Below are positions 21,918 to 35,697 of a stretch of DNA of 64,000 bases, piece after piece (position 1 is the stretch's first letter; the number at the start of each line of letters is the position of its first letter). The notes under the pieces were generated by a model. That model was not told where the DNA came from. It did not search any database and saw only the letters and a program-made list of their open reading frames with translations. Source of the DNA: Erpobdella octoculata (taxonomy: Eukaryota; Annelida; Clitellata; Hirudinida; Erpobdellidae). The stretch is taken from positions 9,807,456 through 9,871,455 of the forward strand of contig OZ022247.1 in the NCBI GenBank assembly GCA_963978895.1, read 5' to 3'. The position numbers and the translations under genes were made by a program.

Positions 21918-22146
21918 TCAAAAAACAACGTTTTTCTTGCGCCCTAAAAAGTATATAAAATAATATTCCTATAATTCATATACAACGAAAAACGTTGCGG
22001 ACGCATTATAGGCTACAACATCAAAACTTTAGTAAAACTAATAGTTATAAAAAAAAAATAGAGTGCCCGCAACATTTTTCGTTGCATATGAATTATTGGA
22101 ATATTATTTTATACTTTTTAGGGCGCAAGAAAAACTTTGTTTTTTT
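21918..22146. repeat. Foldback palindrome (about 80-bp arms)
   Basis: The left arm (about 21918-22000; AACGTTTTTCTTGCGCCCTA ... ACGTTGCGG) is inverted at 22064-22146 with a few mismatches, around a 63-bp loop. It is probably a small foldback MITE. It encodes nothing. Confidence 0.8.
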
Positions 22147-23100
22147 TTAATGTGTTTTTTATGATGTACAAATTATTGTTTCTCTCCTCTTTTCTTTCTG
22201 TATTTTTTCCTTCTGGAGCAATGTGAATGCAAGACACTTCTTATTAGATACTTCAAAGCTGAGAGTGAGTTTTTGGATGCAGTATTTAGTAGTAGGATCA
22301 TCTCAATCAGAATTTATCACTTATCACAGAAATCAAAAAAAATTTTTCGAAGAAAATTGCTTTTTTGTCCCTTGGTAGACGTTTTTGTGGGATTGACTAA
22401 ACAAAACTCTTCTATGTGGGAACCACCAAATTGAAACTTTCCTGCGAAAGAGCTGTTTGCCAAACAATTTTATTAACTATTAATTATACTTATAAAAATT
22501 ATTTTTGAAGCCTTAAATAAATTTGATGGAGAAATGCCACGACTCGAACACACTTGCGTCTAACCGCCAAAAACTTTTCCTTGGAATATCGTGAGCACAG
22601 AGCTTAAACGGGACACTGTATATAACGAACAATTTTTTGATGAATACATTTTCTATGAATTAATTGTTAAACTTTTTTTTATATGTTAATTTCTTATGAT
22701 TTTTACCATATGATGAATTCATTTTTGATTAATTCATTTTTTATGAGCTTGTTTCTCCCCTCTCTGATTGGCACTATAGGCTGCGTGGGCCATTGTGCAC
22801 CTCACGCTTGGCAGGACCTCCTTGGTCCTTAATTTTTTTTAATAGTTTGTTGGTTTGACGCGTCTATAAACTGTTCAGAAAAAGGTACATTTACTAATTT
22901 GAAAATATTGTAGAACCTGATGGGGGATACAAAAATCAGAAATATCAAGAGCACTTGATCTTTGAATGTTCTTGTTAGCATATTTGCTACATGCATATCG
23001 TTTTCGTTTAAATGAGATATGAGTGTACAAATATATAATCGGAATAAAATGATAAAAATCAAAATTCAGAAATAATAAATACTTGGTACTGCACACGGGA
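22147..23100. other. Intergenic, nothing recognised
   Basis: AT-rich DNA with only short open frames and no match to a family I know. Confidence 0.35.
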
Positions 23101-23160
23101 ATGGCCAAAAGTACTGATTTGGAATTTACAGCATTTGATGAAGATGAAAACACAACTAAG
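23101..23160 (+). CDS. Possible first coding exon, gene unknown
   Basis: ATG at 23101 opens 20 codons (MAKSTDLEFTAFDEDENTTK) that end exactly at AAG|GTTTCA, a possible donor. The hAT element starts 28 bp further on, so it would lie in the first intron. I could not link a second exon with confidence, and the donor is weak. Confidence 0.25.
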
Positions 23161-23180
23161 GTTTCATTTTTTTATTTGTT

Positions 23181-23188
23181 GTTAAATA
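23181..23188 (+). repeat. Left target-site duplication of the 4-kb hAT
   Basis: GTTAAATA, repeated exactly at 27218-27225. Confidence 0.9.
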
Positions 23189-26100
23189 CAGGGCCGGATT
23201 AAAGCATTTGGGGGCCCTAGGCCAGACAAATTGCGGGGCCCCTCGCATAAAATAAACTATAGATCAAGACTCTATTGAGAGTGGTATAACACCCTTTAAC
23301 ATATATACATGATACAGTAGGCCCTACAAACAGCAATATAACGAAACCATTCACAATGCATTTGCAACTTGCAACAAATTCCAACCATCATGCTAAACTT
23401 CGAAAGTACTACATTCATATGTCATATTACAATAAACAATCCCTCATGCTACCATCATACAAATTTACCAAAACGCAAGAAGTGACCATCCATCATTGCT
23501 TATTGATTATGAAGAAAATGTTGTACATCATAGATTATGTGATTACCTATATAGTAACCTACATAACTTTGGCAGTTAGCTGAGTTAGGCTTCCTGGTGT
23601 CTACAGTGTTTTCTTCCTAGATTTCAATTTGGCAAATTCTGCAACAATATTTTCAAAGTTAATATTGTTGGTCAAGTCGGCTTCAATGGTCAAGAGAGAC
23701 AAGTCACAAAGCTTCTCTTGGCCCACCGTTGAACGCAGCTGATTTTTCACTCTCTTTAGCACAGAAAATGATCTTTCTCCCTCCGTGTTAGCGACGGGCA
23801 ATGTCAGGTAAAGTCTGAAGGCAGTATCGACGTTTGGAAACGCTTCAGATATTCCGTGTTCTCGCATGCGTCTCAAACAAGCTGGAGGTGAAACATCTTC
23901 TGTAGGATACTGCTTGATGTAACCAACGAATTGAATTAGCTCATCCTCAAACACTTCTTCACGTAATTCAGCTTCAGAAGATGTCAACAACGTAAACAGG
24001 AAGCCAAACCGGTGCCTCAATTTCGAATACACCTCCGTTTTCCGAACTAATTCCGTCAACAACGAATCTAGAATGGGAAGATATGTTGACGTCCTGAATC
24101 TTTCCCTGGGGGACAGCTGTACCTCGGAATCCACCTCGTTGAATAGCCACATGCTCGCGCATGTTCTGCACGATAGCTAGAATCTTCCACCAACAACTTT
24201 GCTTTATCTTCATAGGAAAGGTAGGCTTCTTCAGTGCGAATGGAGCTGATGAATGAGTGCAAGCTTTCGTAAAGAGAAACACAGGCTGCAAGATCAATGT
24301 TCACTTTCTGCAAGGTTTTGCTTGTGAAATTGAAGCGTTCAAGAATGGAATCCCAAACTACACACAGCACAGCCATTTCGAGAGTTTCCATTTTAGTGGC
24401 TAAACTGGATGCATCATTCCTTGTGGTTGCAGTCTGATCTTTGTCATTGGCAAGCTGTTGAAGAGCTGAAAGTATTCCTGAATAGTTATGTCTCAGAGCG
24501 CGAGTTGCGTCAGCTCTAGCAGACCAACGTGTGGTTGACAAAGACTTCGGAACAATACCATCTATACAAGCTGAAAGAATTGCCAAGCGGTGTGTGGAGG
24601 CGGAAAAGGAGGCTTGCACCATCCCAAAGAATGATACAGCATGGACACAACATTCAGCGGCACATGTTCCAACAAGGTTCAGTGAATGAGCAGAACACGG
24701 AACGAACTCAACCAGCTTGTTCACACGCTTTAGTCTAGCTTGAACTCTTCCGTATTTCCCAGACATATTGCTAGCGTTATCATAACTTTGGCCACGACAG
24801 TCAGATATACAAATTCCATATTCGGACAATGTTTCCAAGATGACTTTGGACAAAATCTCACTATCGTGACTGGAAATTGGAATGAATTTGATGAATCTTT
24901 CAACTGGTTTACCACTCAAATCAATGAAACGCAGAATGAGGGTCAACTGGTCAACATGACAAATATCTGGAGTGGAATCCACGCTGATTGCGAAATACTT
25001 GGCTGTTTTCACTTGTGATATGATAGTCAATAGAACTTCTTTAGCCATCAGCTGAATGAACTCATTACAAGTAGTGGAAGACAGATATGAAACAGAACCT
25101 CTACCAGCATTGCCATAGCGAGAAATATGACTGGCAAGAAACGGATCAAACTGAGAGAGAAGTTCAATCAATCCCAGAAAATTCCCATTATTGCAGGAGC
25201 CTAAAATCTCATCTTGTCCACGAAAAGCAAGTCCTCTCTGTGCAAGAAATTTGACAACTGTAACAACCCTCCAAAGAACGTTCATCCAATAGCCACGTTC
25301 CATTTCAAACTGAGCCTCAAGGTGAGAAGTAATGTGACCTTCGCTTTTACCAAGAGATATGCTAGCAACAACAGAATTTCGGTGTGCAACACTATTCTCA
25401 TGTTCCACTAGACGATACCAGTCATTAAAAACAATTGTGAATTGATCTACACTGCCAGAAAAGAGTTTGCATGCTGAGCAGTACACTCTGCCAGAAGTCT
25501 GAGAATAAAGTAGCCATGTTCGCTTAACAGTCTCATCATTGGGAAGTTTCCTGAAAAACATCGACGAACTCAAGTACCTCGTTCTCCCATCATCATAAAG
25601 GTGTGCTGAATTAACGAAGCTAATGTCGGTAACCTGTATATAGTTGGCTGCGATAAATGACGTTCGGAGTTCGTCCGTAACAGCTGTCCATGTAGCAGGA
25701 TCCGTCAAACAATGGTTGGATTTGGAGGGTGATTGTGGCCGTGGCGGTTCCGGTTCCTCTTCCACCGAGACATTAGGCTCTGAAACCAACGCAGTGGGTT
25801 CCACTTCAACGTGAGTAGACGGAGGCTTTGGTCTACAGAACAAGTCTGTAATTTTGGGCATGCTAACCACGTCTTTCCGCTGTTTCTCTTCTTCCAGTGC
25901 TTTCTTTTTTCCGTTTCTCCTGGCCACTTTCGTACGAACGTCCGATATCACGATTTCTTGCCCCCCTAAGGTTTTGCTGAAATGACGTCCCTGTTAAATG
26001 GTATGTAAAATTGGCTGAAACTTCATGCTTACTAACTCCGAATAGATTTTATACATGCGATTGCTGAGGTTGGGTCGTTATTTAAATATGGTACACTAGC

Positions 26101-27217
26101 CGGTAGAATAGAATGGCAAGTGTTACACAATCACATAAATCAAATAAAACACATGCTTTTGTTAATCTCATAGGCAACATTGTCACAGTCAGCCCATTGT
26201 TTATCAGTAGAATGAGCAGATAATGGAGCGAAGCCCAGCGCTTGATTTTCTTGCTAAATCGGGGATTAACGGACCTCGGGATTAACGGACCTCGGAATCC
26301 CGGGATTTATGAACCTCGGGATTAACGATATACAATCATCTCAACATGTTTTTGGAGACTAAATTAAAATTTACCGACATACCTCTTAAGGCTTTGGCGT
26401 GCACAACAAGCACACAAATTTAAAAAAAGTATTATAGCATTCTAATGCAGCCACGGAAATACAGCAGATCTATCATCTTAAATAGCATTATTACTATTAC
26501 GCTGGAGGACGCCATTTCGATACGCCAAATTCAAACATTCAGCCGCGCTTTTCTAGACACACGCCATCGTCGATATTATTGAGCTTTTGAATTTTTGAAA
26601 AAGGCGCGACAAGTTTGTTTGTTAAATTTGATTGATCTTAGATACTACTCGATAAGATTTATTATTCAATCAATTCAACTGAACTGAAAAATAATATTTA
26701 CCTCTTTTTGCGTACATACGCATTTGTTGGAGACGGTCTCGATCTCTGGAAGTTGAAGCCATGACTACAACTACTAAAAATTCTAAATACGATCTAGGAG
26801 ATTCTTCTAAGTTCAAACGGATTACGGTACATTCAACGATTATATTCAACGACTAGAATAAATATTAACAAATGATGTGATATGCATTGCAATGCCCGAT
26901 GACGTCACATCGAACGCAGATGTTTACTGTGCCTATTAATATCTAGAGAGAGAGAGTGAGACACCATAGAGTAAACTGAACTAATAAATAAATCTTTTCT
27001 GCGTCTGCGAAATGCAAGGTGGTAGATGTTTGACGTTGAGAGGGCCCGCAATTCGGGCCGGCAAATTAGTACCGTTCCGCCGTCCAGCCCGTCCTCAAAA
27101 TTATACTTTACAATTACAACCACTGGCCACACTTTTTTACCTTGTTCAGCGTGGGGCCCCTAAAACCGCGGGGCCCTAGGCCATGGCCTAGTTGGCCTGT
27201 GCGTTAATCCGGCCCTG
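23189..27217 (-). mobile_element. Full-length 4.0-kb hAT transposon (Tip100/ZMYM-type)
   Basis: Ends are inverted repeats CAGGGCCGGATTAA(A/C)GCA, followed in both arms by GGGGCCCTAGGCC and GGGGCCCC blocks in slightly different spacing. Both flanks are GTTAAATA (23181-23188, 27218-27225), a perfect 8-bp duplication, so the copy is whole and fairly young. It carries one transposase gene on the minus strand (25951-23601), with about 1.2 kb of non-coding DNA on its upstream side. Confidence 0.92.
23601..25951 (-). pseudogene. hAT transposase (TTF finger, DUF4371, HAT dimerisation), one frameshift
   Basis: The first frame runs from ATG 25951 to 24068 and holds a basic N-terminus, an acidic/proline linker, a TTF-type finger (RTWLLYSQTSGRVYCSACKLF), the DUF4371-like and RNase-H-like region (AISVDSTPDICHVDQLTLIL; SYDNASNMSGKYG; CSAHSLNLVG) and TTRWSARADATRALR. 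Around 24150 the frame shifts; the second frame (24152-23601) reads MWLFNEVDSEVQL and ends with the HAT dimerisation block, PVANTEGERSFSVLKRVKNQ then LRSTVGQEKL. The frameshift removes the dimerisation domain from the first product, so the copy is probably inactive unless the shift is a sequence error. The nearest relatives by layout are ZMYM1/ZNF862-like proteins. Confidence 0.88.
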
Positions 27218-27225
27218 GTTAAATA
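27218..27225 (+). repeat. Right target-site duplication of the 4-kb hAT
   Basis: GTTAAATA, identical to 23181-23188. Confidence 0.9.
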
Positions 27226-29599
27226 TACACATTTACACATGTTAAAGTTATTTTGAGCTTTAAAATGTTATGTAAAATGTTTACATAATTTCAAAGCGTT
27301 GAAAAAAAATTAATCATAAAATGTTAAAAATCCTGGGGAACACTCAACGTGAGATTGTTAAGCTTTAATTATTTATAATTAATTATAAACCTAATTTTTG
27401 TTTTTGCTTGTGAAGCAATTCATATTTTTCTCTTTTTCAAGCATAACTTATGAAAGACGTTTTTGAGCCCATTAATTATGGTTTTTTTTGAAGAAAATGC
27501 ATTATGTGATCAATTTTATAAAACTTTGGAAAAATTGCAAGATCTCACTTTATATATAAACATAAAACGTTTTTCGGAGGGCAGAACTGAGGGGCGTGAC
27601 CCCGTTAATCCGCCATGGGAGACGACTCATGGGTAGCTGCGCCAGAAACCAAACTCACTGTCTTGTTCAGTTAAACAGATATTAAACTTTTTACTAACAA
27701 CATCATGTTTGTTCATACAGAAATCCGAATTATTTATAACACAGGTCACCTCGATCTCATCAGAACTACACAGCAGTTGTTTTGACAGCAACGACATTCA
27801 TTTTTTGCACAACTACACTCGACGTCTGCACAACACATACTCTGAACAAATTGTCGTTCGTCCTCTCGGCAATGAAATTTCTTGGTGATTTTTTTTATTA
27901 AATAAATACAAAATATGATAATTATTGAATGTATGAAAAATATTAAAAAAAACTAGGGGGACATAAAAAAGTCGTTATCGTGACATGTATCTTTTATTGT
28001 AATTTACAAGTTTAGAACGGTTGAGCCGATGTTTTTAAAGCTTTTTAGCTGAAGCAAGCTTTCCGTTGTACATACAAGTTCTGTTTTGTTTACATTTAAT
28101 CTATAATAAAAAAATTTTATGCAAACAATAAATGTATTTTCAAAACATATCTTATGCAAGCTAGAAAATTCAATTCACAATTTTTTTCTCCACTTGACGA
28201 GCCAAAAAAAACTCCTTTGCATCATAAACAACTGTGTGTCTATATAGTTTATCTTTATTACGCATCTCTATATAGTTCATTTAAAACTTATCTTTATTAC
28301 ACACCTACCTATTTACAATTGATTTGCAATTAATCTTTTTGCACACCTATAGGTACAATTGATATGAAATGTATCTTTCAATACGAGTACAAAAAAAAAC
28401 ATTTTTTGTTATTAATTTGTAATAATAAATTACTGCAAATCGTTTTTTTAAATTATATTTTCTATCTATCTCTATCTTAAAATTATTAAAAGGGATGTCA
28501 CATTCTGGGACAAATTAAAATGTACTTGCCACTTGCTTCAGAGCTAGTTTTTAACACATAGAATTTAGAGCGCGTTTGAATTTATGAAAAAGTGCTATTT
28601 AAATGCATTTTGATTGATGAAGAATACTCTAAATGGAACGCAGCTTTTATTAGAACACAATCGTATATTCCATGCTGGATTTTAAAAAAATGCACTTTTT
28701 CGTCTTTTTGAGAATCAGCAAAAATTTGCTTTGGTTGGCTATGAATTTTTTTTATATTTATATAATGTTTAAACATTTTTTTAGATTTTTCTGACCAATT
28801 GTTGCTTAACAAATTTTGCTAACTGAGCGTAGCCGATAAGCCTTCCTCTTTCTCCATTCTCCATGGGAGACTAGATCTGATCTAACAGTCATCAATGCTT
28901 CTTATTCTAACAACTTTTGTGTTAACATATATCAGGAGATCATGTCAGACGGTCGTGAAGATACCAGAAAGATCAAGAGAAACAATTTATCTTGCACCAG
29001 TCTTAACAACTCAATCTTTTCAAACGACTCTTTTTTGCTTTCCCGATTTCAGCAAAACAAAGTTCAGGTTGGCGTTTTTCGTTAGATAATTTATTCGTAA
29101 ACAATTAAATTAATTTAAAGAAACAATTAATTATCACTATTGATTTTCAGCTCAGGAGTTATTTTGAAGCCACGCCTAAGAACGTGCAGATACGAAGAGA
29201 CCACGTTCAAAATAAACAAAGATAAAGAAATCTGCTTCAAAACTTTACTCTTGTGCTATCTTAGAAATGAGAACAAGAAATTAATGTCTAGAAGTAGCAG
29301 CTGGTTCTCCACATCTGTGACAGTTACTATGGGAACTAGTAGTAGTAATATGGTTAAAAATTTTAGATTCATAGACGAAATTTAGGATGACAGACAAAAA
29401 CTGTATAAAACTCGTTTAGATTTGTTCTGAAAAAAACTTTTCATTATTAACAGTGAGTAGCAGATCTTGACGTGACCCAAAAGGCCCAGAATGGGGCTTC
29501 CTCTAGTAACATCTTGGCAAAATATTGATTAGAATTCATTTTTTAACGTATTTATATATAATTATTTCTATATGAGCACAAAATTTTCAAGAAAACTGA
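27226..29599. other. Intergenic, no supported gene
   Basis: Contains short frames at 28895-29089 and 29140-29385 (plus) and 28582-28812 (minus) that I do not recognise. An acceptor-like TTTTCAG ends at about 29150. Nothing here is strong enough to call. Confidence 0.35.
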
Positions 29600-30742
29600 A
29601 TAATTTTTTTATTGAGCACATGGGCATCCCAACGTGTCTTTCTTGCACAAACCATTCACAGATGACAAGTTTATAAAAAAAGGTGTTTGTTACAGGCTGC
29701 AAGTAATATCCATCCAGAAAAAAGATCAGTTTAGCAACATCAGTCTTTCAGCCAACACAGTGGCAGAGCGCACTTATGAGCTGTCGAGCAACATATACAA
29801 TCAACTGCAAAAAAAAACAATCATTTCCGTGCGTACTTACTCAGTCACTCTTGATTAGAGCACAAACATCACAAACACTGCACAACTGGCAATGTGTATC
29901 CGTGGTGTTGATGACAACTTTGAAGTGATAGAGTAGCTGCTCACAGTGATGCCAATGCATGGTCAGACTCTGCTCAGGAGATATTCCACCAGTTTTGTAA
30001 TGCCATTGTTGATGCTGGTTTACCATGGAAAATGTTTGCTGGAATAACAATAGACGGAGCACCTTCAATGACAAAGAAAAATAGACTGTTTGCACTTGTA
30101 TGGAGAAGGCTATCGCTCTGCGTCTGCATTGCATTATCCAAGAAGTTACAAGGTCAGGAACAGCTTGTCAGTGCTGCTTATGACAATGATAGCATTTTCT
30201 AAAAAACTAATTTTATGAAAAACCCAGCTCTCTCAGAAAAACGTTGGCCATTTCCAAACATGCAAGGCCCCCGTGGATTTAGTGGCAAGGACTATATTAC
30301 TATATTCATGGATTTGAAAAGCTACAAGAAGAATTTAATAACAGACTTTAAGACCCACAGAACCACTTTTAAAATTTTTGTTGACTACTTCTCTTCGGAT
30401 CTCCCTCCTGTGCTCCAAATGGAGCTCATTAACTTGCAGTGTAACTCGCATCTGAAAACTAAGTTCAGGGTGGTGAAAGAAAAAGCAGACATATTCAGAC
30501 AATTTGTGAGAAAATTGCGTCCCACCTTCCCTAAGTTTTCCAGAATGTTCAGCCGGACTATGTGCCTTTTTAATAAGTCTAAGTACAAACTACCTGATGA
30601 GCATCTTCAAACTACACTGAGGTTTTCAACTGTTTCTTCCCTCAAGCAAAAGTGTTTCAGCTGTGTAAGGGAAAACACAGCCAGTTCTTTTCCAGCAAAG
30701 AGCAGTAAGTATAGCAAAGGCAGTAGAAGTGCTGCCAGTTAG
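29600..30742 (+). pseudogene. hAT transposase relic of the GTF2IRD2/ZBED5 type
   Basis: Pieces in several frames follow the order of that family: PFTDDKFIKK and SNISLSANTVAERTYELSSN (29640-29800), then AQLAMCIRGVDDNFEVIE (29878-29965), a TIDGAPSMTKK-type segment (30045-30080), HCI-IQE near 30130, and finally DLPPVLQMELINLQCNSHLK with KLPDEHLQTTLRFS (30215-30742). There are multiple frameshifts and stops. Its 3' edge abuts the 3' end of PUM3 on the other strand. There is no sign of a working product. Confidence 0.8.
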
Positions 30743-30794
30743 GATAATGTTTGCATCTTTAATGAATAATAATGAATACAGCTTGTACATTTTT

Positions 30795-30800
30795 TTTATT
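30795..30800 (-). terminator. Possible polyadenylation signal of PUM3
   Basis: TTTATT on the plus strand (AATAAA on the minus strand), about 170 bp after the PUM3 stop. Confidence 0.45.
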
Positions 30801-30966
30801 AACTTGATGTGGCCCGACTTCAACCAACCTCTTAACTCATGTGGCCTCCAGGCAAATAGAGTTTTAATTAACGTCCTTATGGGCAACAACAACATCAACA
30901 CCACTGCTTTCACAACATCTAAATTAATTTTATTAAGATGACAAGAAAATATTCATTTCAATATAA

Positions 30967-33900
30967 TTATAATTTCTTCAAAAGGATTTTTGCACCATTT
31001 GTATCCAACTTTTTCAACGTTTGCTTGCAATTGCTCATGTAACTCTTTATCTTTGATGTGACACCATCATCATTTACTTCTAGCATTCTGAAAAGATGAT
31101 GATAACGTTGAACAAAACATACAAATTCACATTAATAAGAAAGCAGTCCACTAAATATTACACACAAGCTCACATTAATAAAGAAGCATCCCACATAATA
31201 TGACTACTCTCAAATGTTATTGAAAAAGCAGAACAGAGAAAGATTTTTAAAAAGTTTACTAGAAGAATAGAAAAATATATTTTTTTAATTTTTCAAAATT
31301 TTTTTAAATTTTTTTATGACCAAAAAACTTCCCAGACTAAAAGTGCCTGCGTACGAACATTAAAGGTTATTGCGTAACAAAATTCAAATTTAGTTTACGT
31401 AACAAAGTTAGAAGGTTTCAAGCAACCTTTACATTTTATGGGCAAAAAGAAATTAGGAGTGAGAGGAAGAAAGAAAATAAGCAGGAAAGCTAGCGGAAGA
31501 AGAAACAGGAGAGTGAGCAGGACTTGGAAAGCAAGTGTGAACAAGAGAGTCAGCAGGAACGGGAGAGCAAGCGGGAAAGAGAGCGGGAAAAGAAATGGGA
31601 GTGAGAGAAAAACCTCTAGTTAAAACCTCAAAACAAAGTTGAAACATGTCTGAATAAGTTAGCTCAAATTCACTCATCAAAATATAAGAAATGTTCCTAA
31701 CGTTATAATGATAAAACATCCTTTGTTACAATGGATCCATGATTTGATGTTATCAGCTGAAACAACATCCAAGAGAATTGAAGAGAAGAGAACTGTGGAA
31801 AACCAATTCAACTAATTATCATAAAAAACATATTAAAAAATTAAGGTTAGAATAAAGACATGTATACATATTTTAAAAATTAAAAAGAATAATATTTCCA
31901 TTGTGAATGTCATTTTCATCTCCTGCACTATTGAAAATGTCATCTTCACTTTACAGTAACACAAATTGCGACATTCTAACAAACAAAAAACCCACCTGTT
32001 TCTCCTTTACTTTTTCTGACACTATCATGTTTAATGATGTTCTTAAGAGTGAAGTGGCCAGCACCGTCGTCTACAAAATGGAATCCCCGATTCGCAGAAC
32101 TCGTCAGTGGCTCAGCTACAAGTTCAGCAACTGCTTTCATCGCACTGCTGGTATCTCCTGTGATTAATTTCCATATCATAACTATTTATAGAGTAAACAA
32201 CATTTAGTGAGAAAACAATTGATACATTCATCATCAAAGCAAAAAAAACCAATAAAATCAACAAAAAATCAACATAAACTACAATAAGGAGTGACAACCT
32301 GTGGCATTTGTGAGGACTGCAAGTAGAAAAACAAGAGAGGAGCTTTCAGATGTAAGTTTTTTTACATTCTTTGAAACCCAATCAATCAGTGGAGCTGACA
32401 CGTAACTCAACAACTCCATTTGTCTCACAGATGACTCTTTCTTACTGAATTAACATAAAATATTCAATGCTATCAATATTATTTTGTGATATTAGTAATA
32501 TTATTTATCAATATTATATAAAAAGATTTACATGAAAAAATTTCAACCAAACCTGTTTTCATTATTGTCTCCTTCACTGAGAATTTTAATAACGTCCGGT
32601 TGGAAATGTGTTCCATTCCTCGGAGACAACAAATACAACAAAACCTTCAACCCATATTTGTCCTTTGCAACTTCATCCAAATTTTTTAATAGTTCCTGTT
32701 GTTTAATAAAAGGAATAACACAAAAATATTTTTTTCGTCACCATGAAATATATCAATTTAAAATGACAATCACTTACATCGAGAAGAGCTTTCTGAACAA
32801 GTTTAGTATCATCAACACAGTCGAATATTGCAAGCATAACTAAATGTCCATCTTCCTCCTTGCAGATTTTTACAACAAATGTTTTCAAACCTTTGATAAT
32901 CGCTTTCTTGTCCTAAATTAAAAAGCAAACATTTGGTATTAAATACATAAAAAATTTTCACAATGGCAGAACTATCTGATCCTATTTGAGGGGCTGATTT
33001 GGGATTTTTGGTTGATATTACAAGACACCTGAATATGATGAACACTAGCTTTCAGGAAAAAAATGCAGTGGTAAGCCAATTGTATTTATACATCAGAGCA
33101 TTTGGGAACAAGCTGCAAACTTTCTGAAACCAGCTGTCTCAAATGCAGCCAAATCCCACTCATTTTACTTCACTACAGAAAATCATGATAAATTTTCCAG
33201 ATAGCAATGAAGAAATGCAGATATATTGCATTCCTTTCAGATGAGTTTAAAAAAGCTTTGAAGACTTTGCTGCAATTGAAAAAGAAGATTGAGCTTCTTT
33301 CTGGGCTTCTATCTGTGGACCCTGAAAATGATGCAGGCCACATGCAACTGTAGCCTCACTGAGTTGCAAAGTGATACTGAATGTTGCAGACATCTAAATT
33401 ACCAGCAGCTCTCAGTTTGTTCAACTCAACTCAATGTCATTGTATGAGCTGACCTTCTCAGATATGAATTTCAACAAGAATCGTATGAGGAAAAGTCAAT
33501 CTCACCTACATGATCTCATCAAGACCAGATTACTCCAGTCTACATCTCAGTTTCATCATTCACATTGAAAATTGCAATAACAAATTCCTATTGTTTATTA
33601 ACTGTATTTGCAGTTGCAAAAGTGTACAAACGTAAAAAATTACAATTTCTCATAATTACCACCACGGTCGAATTTATGCTTGTTGAGCCCCCTCAGTACT
33701 CACAATGAGGTTAATCTGGCCCGCTCAATAAAAATTTTTGACCCCCTGAAGTAAGGGAATTAGATTCAATATATGGAAGAATATCAGACTTTAAGGAAAT
33801 GATAATAAATTACTTTTATATTACCATGTTTTGCTTGCATAGATTTAGGATTCAAATTTCTCAGTTTGGTGGTTCAAATAATTAACATAGTGTATTCATA

Positions 33901-35661
33901 TAAAGTAATATAGTATATTAATTTTAAATACTTTGGCAGTTGCATTCCACAAGCACTTCATGGCTACTTTTGCTCCATTTTTAGTGTGAATCAAATGTGG
34001 AATATCATCTTTCAATTCTTCGATTATTTCCTGGTTGAAAAAAATTTAATTCTATGCATTCAAAATTTCATTGATGTCTAACTCATTTGAACTCACCGAT
34101 TTTGAATTCTTATCGGCAATGGAGAAGAAATCATGAAGTAGTTTGTGAACGAAAGATAGTTGGAGAATGTTCCTAAAAAAAAAATATACAACAAAATTAT
34201 TACACAATAATTCTAAATTATTTCAGATTTTACAACTCAGTGCTTTAAAATTGAATATTCTTACTTTATTTAAAAAATAAAAATTACACTATTTGCAATT
34301 AGTAGATCAATTTTACAAACTTTTCAACAAGTTTTGAAAGTGATTTCTTCATAGTTTCAACAATGTCAGCCTTCTTATCAGGATTCGCAGCCACAAAGTC
34401 CATCAAATTCTTTGTGTTAGGTGTCTTTTAAAATATCCAGAAAGTACACAAATTAATAAAATAAAATTCAAACTCAAATAGACAGATACATGCTTTCCTA
34501 AAGTATAATTGTTCTTTTCAGAACATATAGAAATCAACAGCATTAGGCCAATATATTTCTCAGACAATTAACTTATTTATAATGAACACATCCAACTGGA
34601 TGAGTAATGCAGCAATGTAATGCCTTTAATATTACACCATGCAGTAGTGTAATGCCTTTAATATTACACCATGCAATATTACACTATGTAGCAATACCTT
34701 GTATATTACACTGCAACAGTTCTTATTACTTAAATTTAGGAATAGACATTTTATGATAATTATTGTCAATTAAATTAAAGACATAAATAACTACCCAGTT
34801 TATACAACTGCGGACAAGAGTACAACATGGACCAATTTTTCGGCCCGGCCTTTCTGGCCTGATTTTAAACTCGACCCGGCATGTTTGAAAGCCTTAACTT
34901 ACTACTGAATGGCATGGGTGCAAATATAATTGATAAATGCTCAAGATATGTAAGAATGATAAAATGAAAACATAAAGACGTTTGATAAATTAGAATTTAA
35001 TTCATCAAATTATAATAAAATATTAAAAAAACTTTTTAAAATACCACGTTTTTGTGAGCTGAAAAGAAGAAAATAATTTTTCTCTTGGCTGTGTGAGAAA
35101 TGTCTTGACAGAGGCATGCATCAATTGTGGACATTCGTTCAACAAACAAGCCATACATTTTTAAAACTTAAAATGTGGGGCGCCTTTCACTCAAACTAAC
35201 CATCTGCTATTTTTAAACAGGATAGAACACTTTTTACACACTTTTACTTAACTTGCCTTCTCTGTATGTCGATCTGTAGTCAAAATTTGCAATCGATTTT
35301 AAACTAACTTCCCGATGAGCTAGAGACTTAAAAATTTAAACATACCTCCAAACTGATTAACAATGCATTCTATCAAATTTTCGGATCGATTGAACGAAAT
35401 TTAATTAAATAATTATTTGTGATATTTTCGTCGAACTATTTATTGTCTATGCTAATATGCTCGTTGTTTATGTAACAGAATGTGGCCTACACAATCGATT
35501 ATTTAAAAGTGTGTTTTTAAAAAACTTTGTTTTTTTATTCACTTGTTTGAATATAAATGGCACCCCACGTTTTAAGTTTTAAAAATTTATGGCTTGTTTG
35601 TTGAACGAATGTCCACAATTAATGCATGCCTCCATCAAGACATTTCTCACATATGCACTTC

Positions 35662-35697
<36 letters not shown>

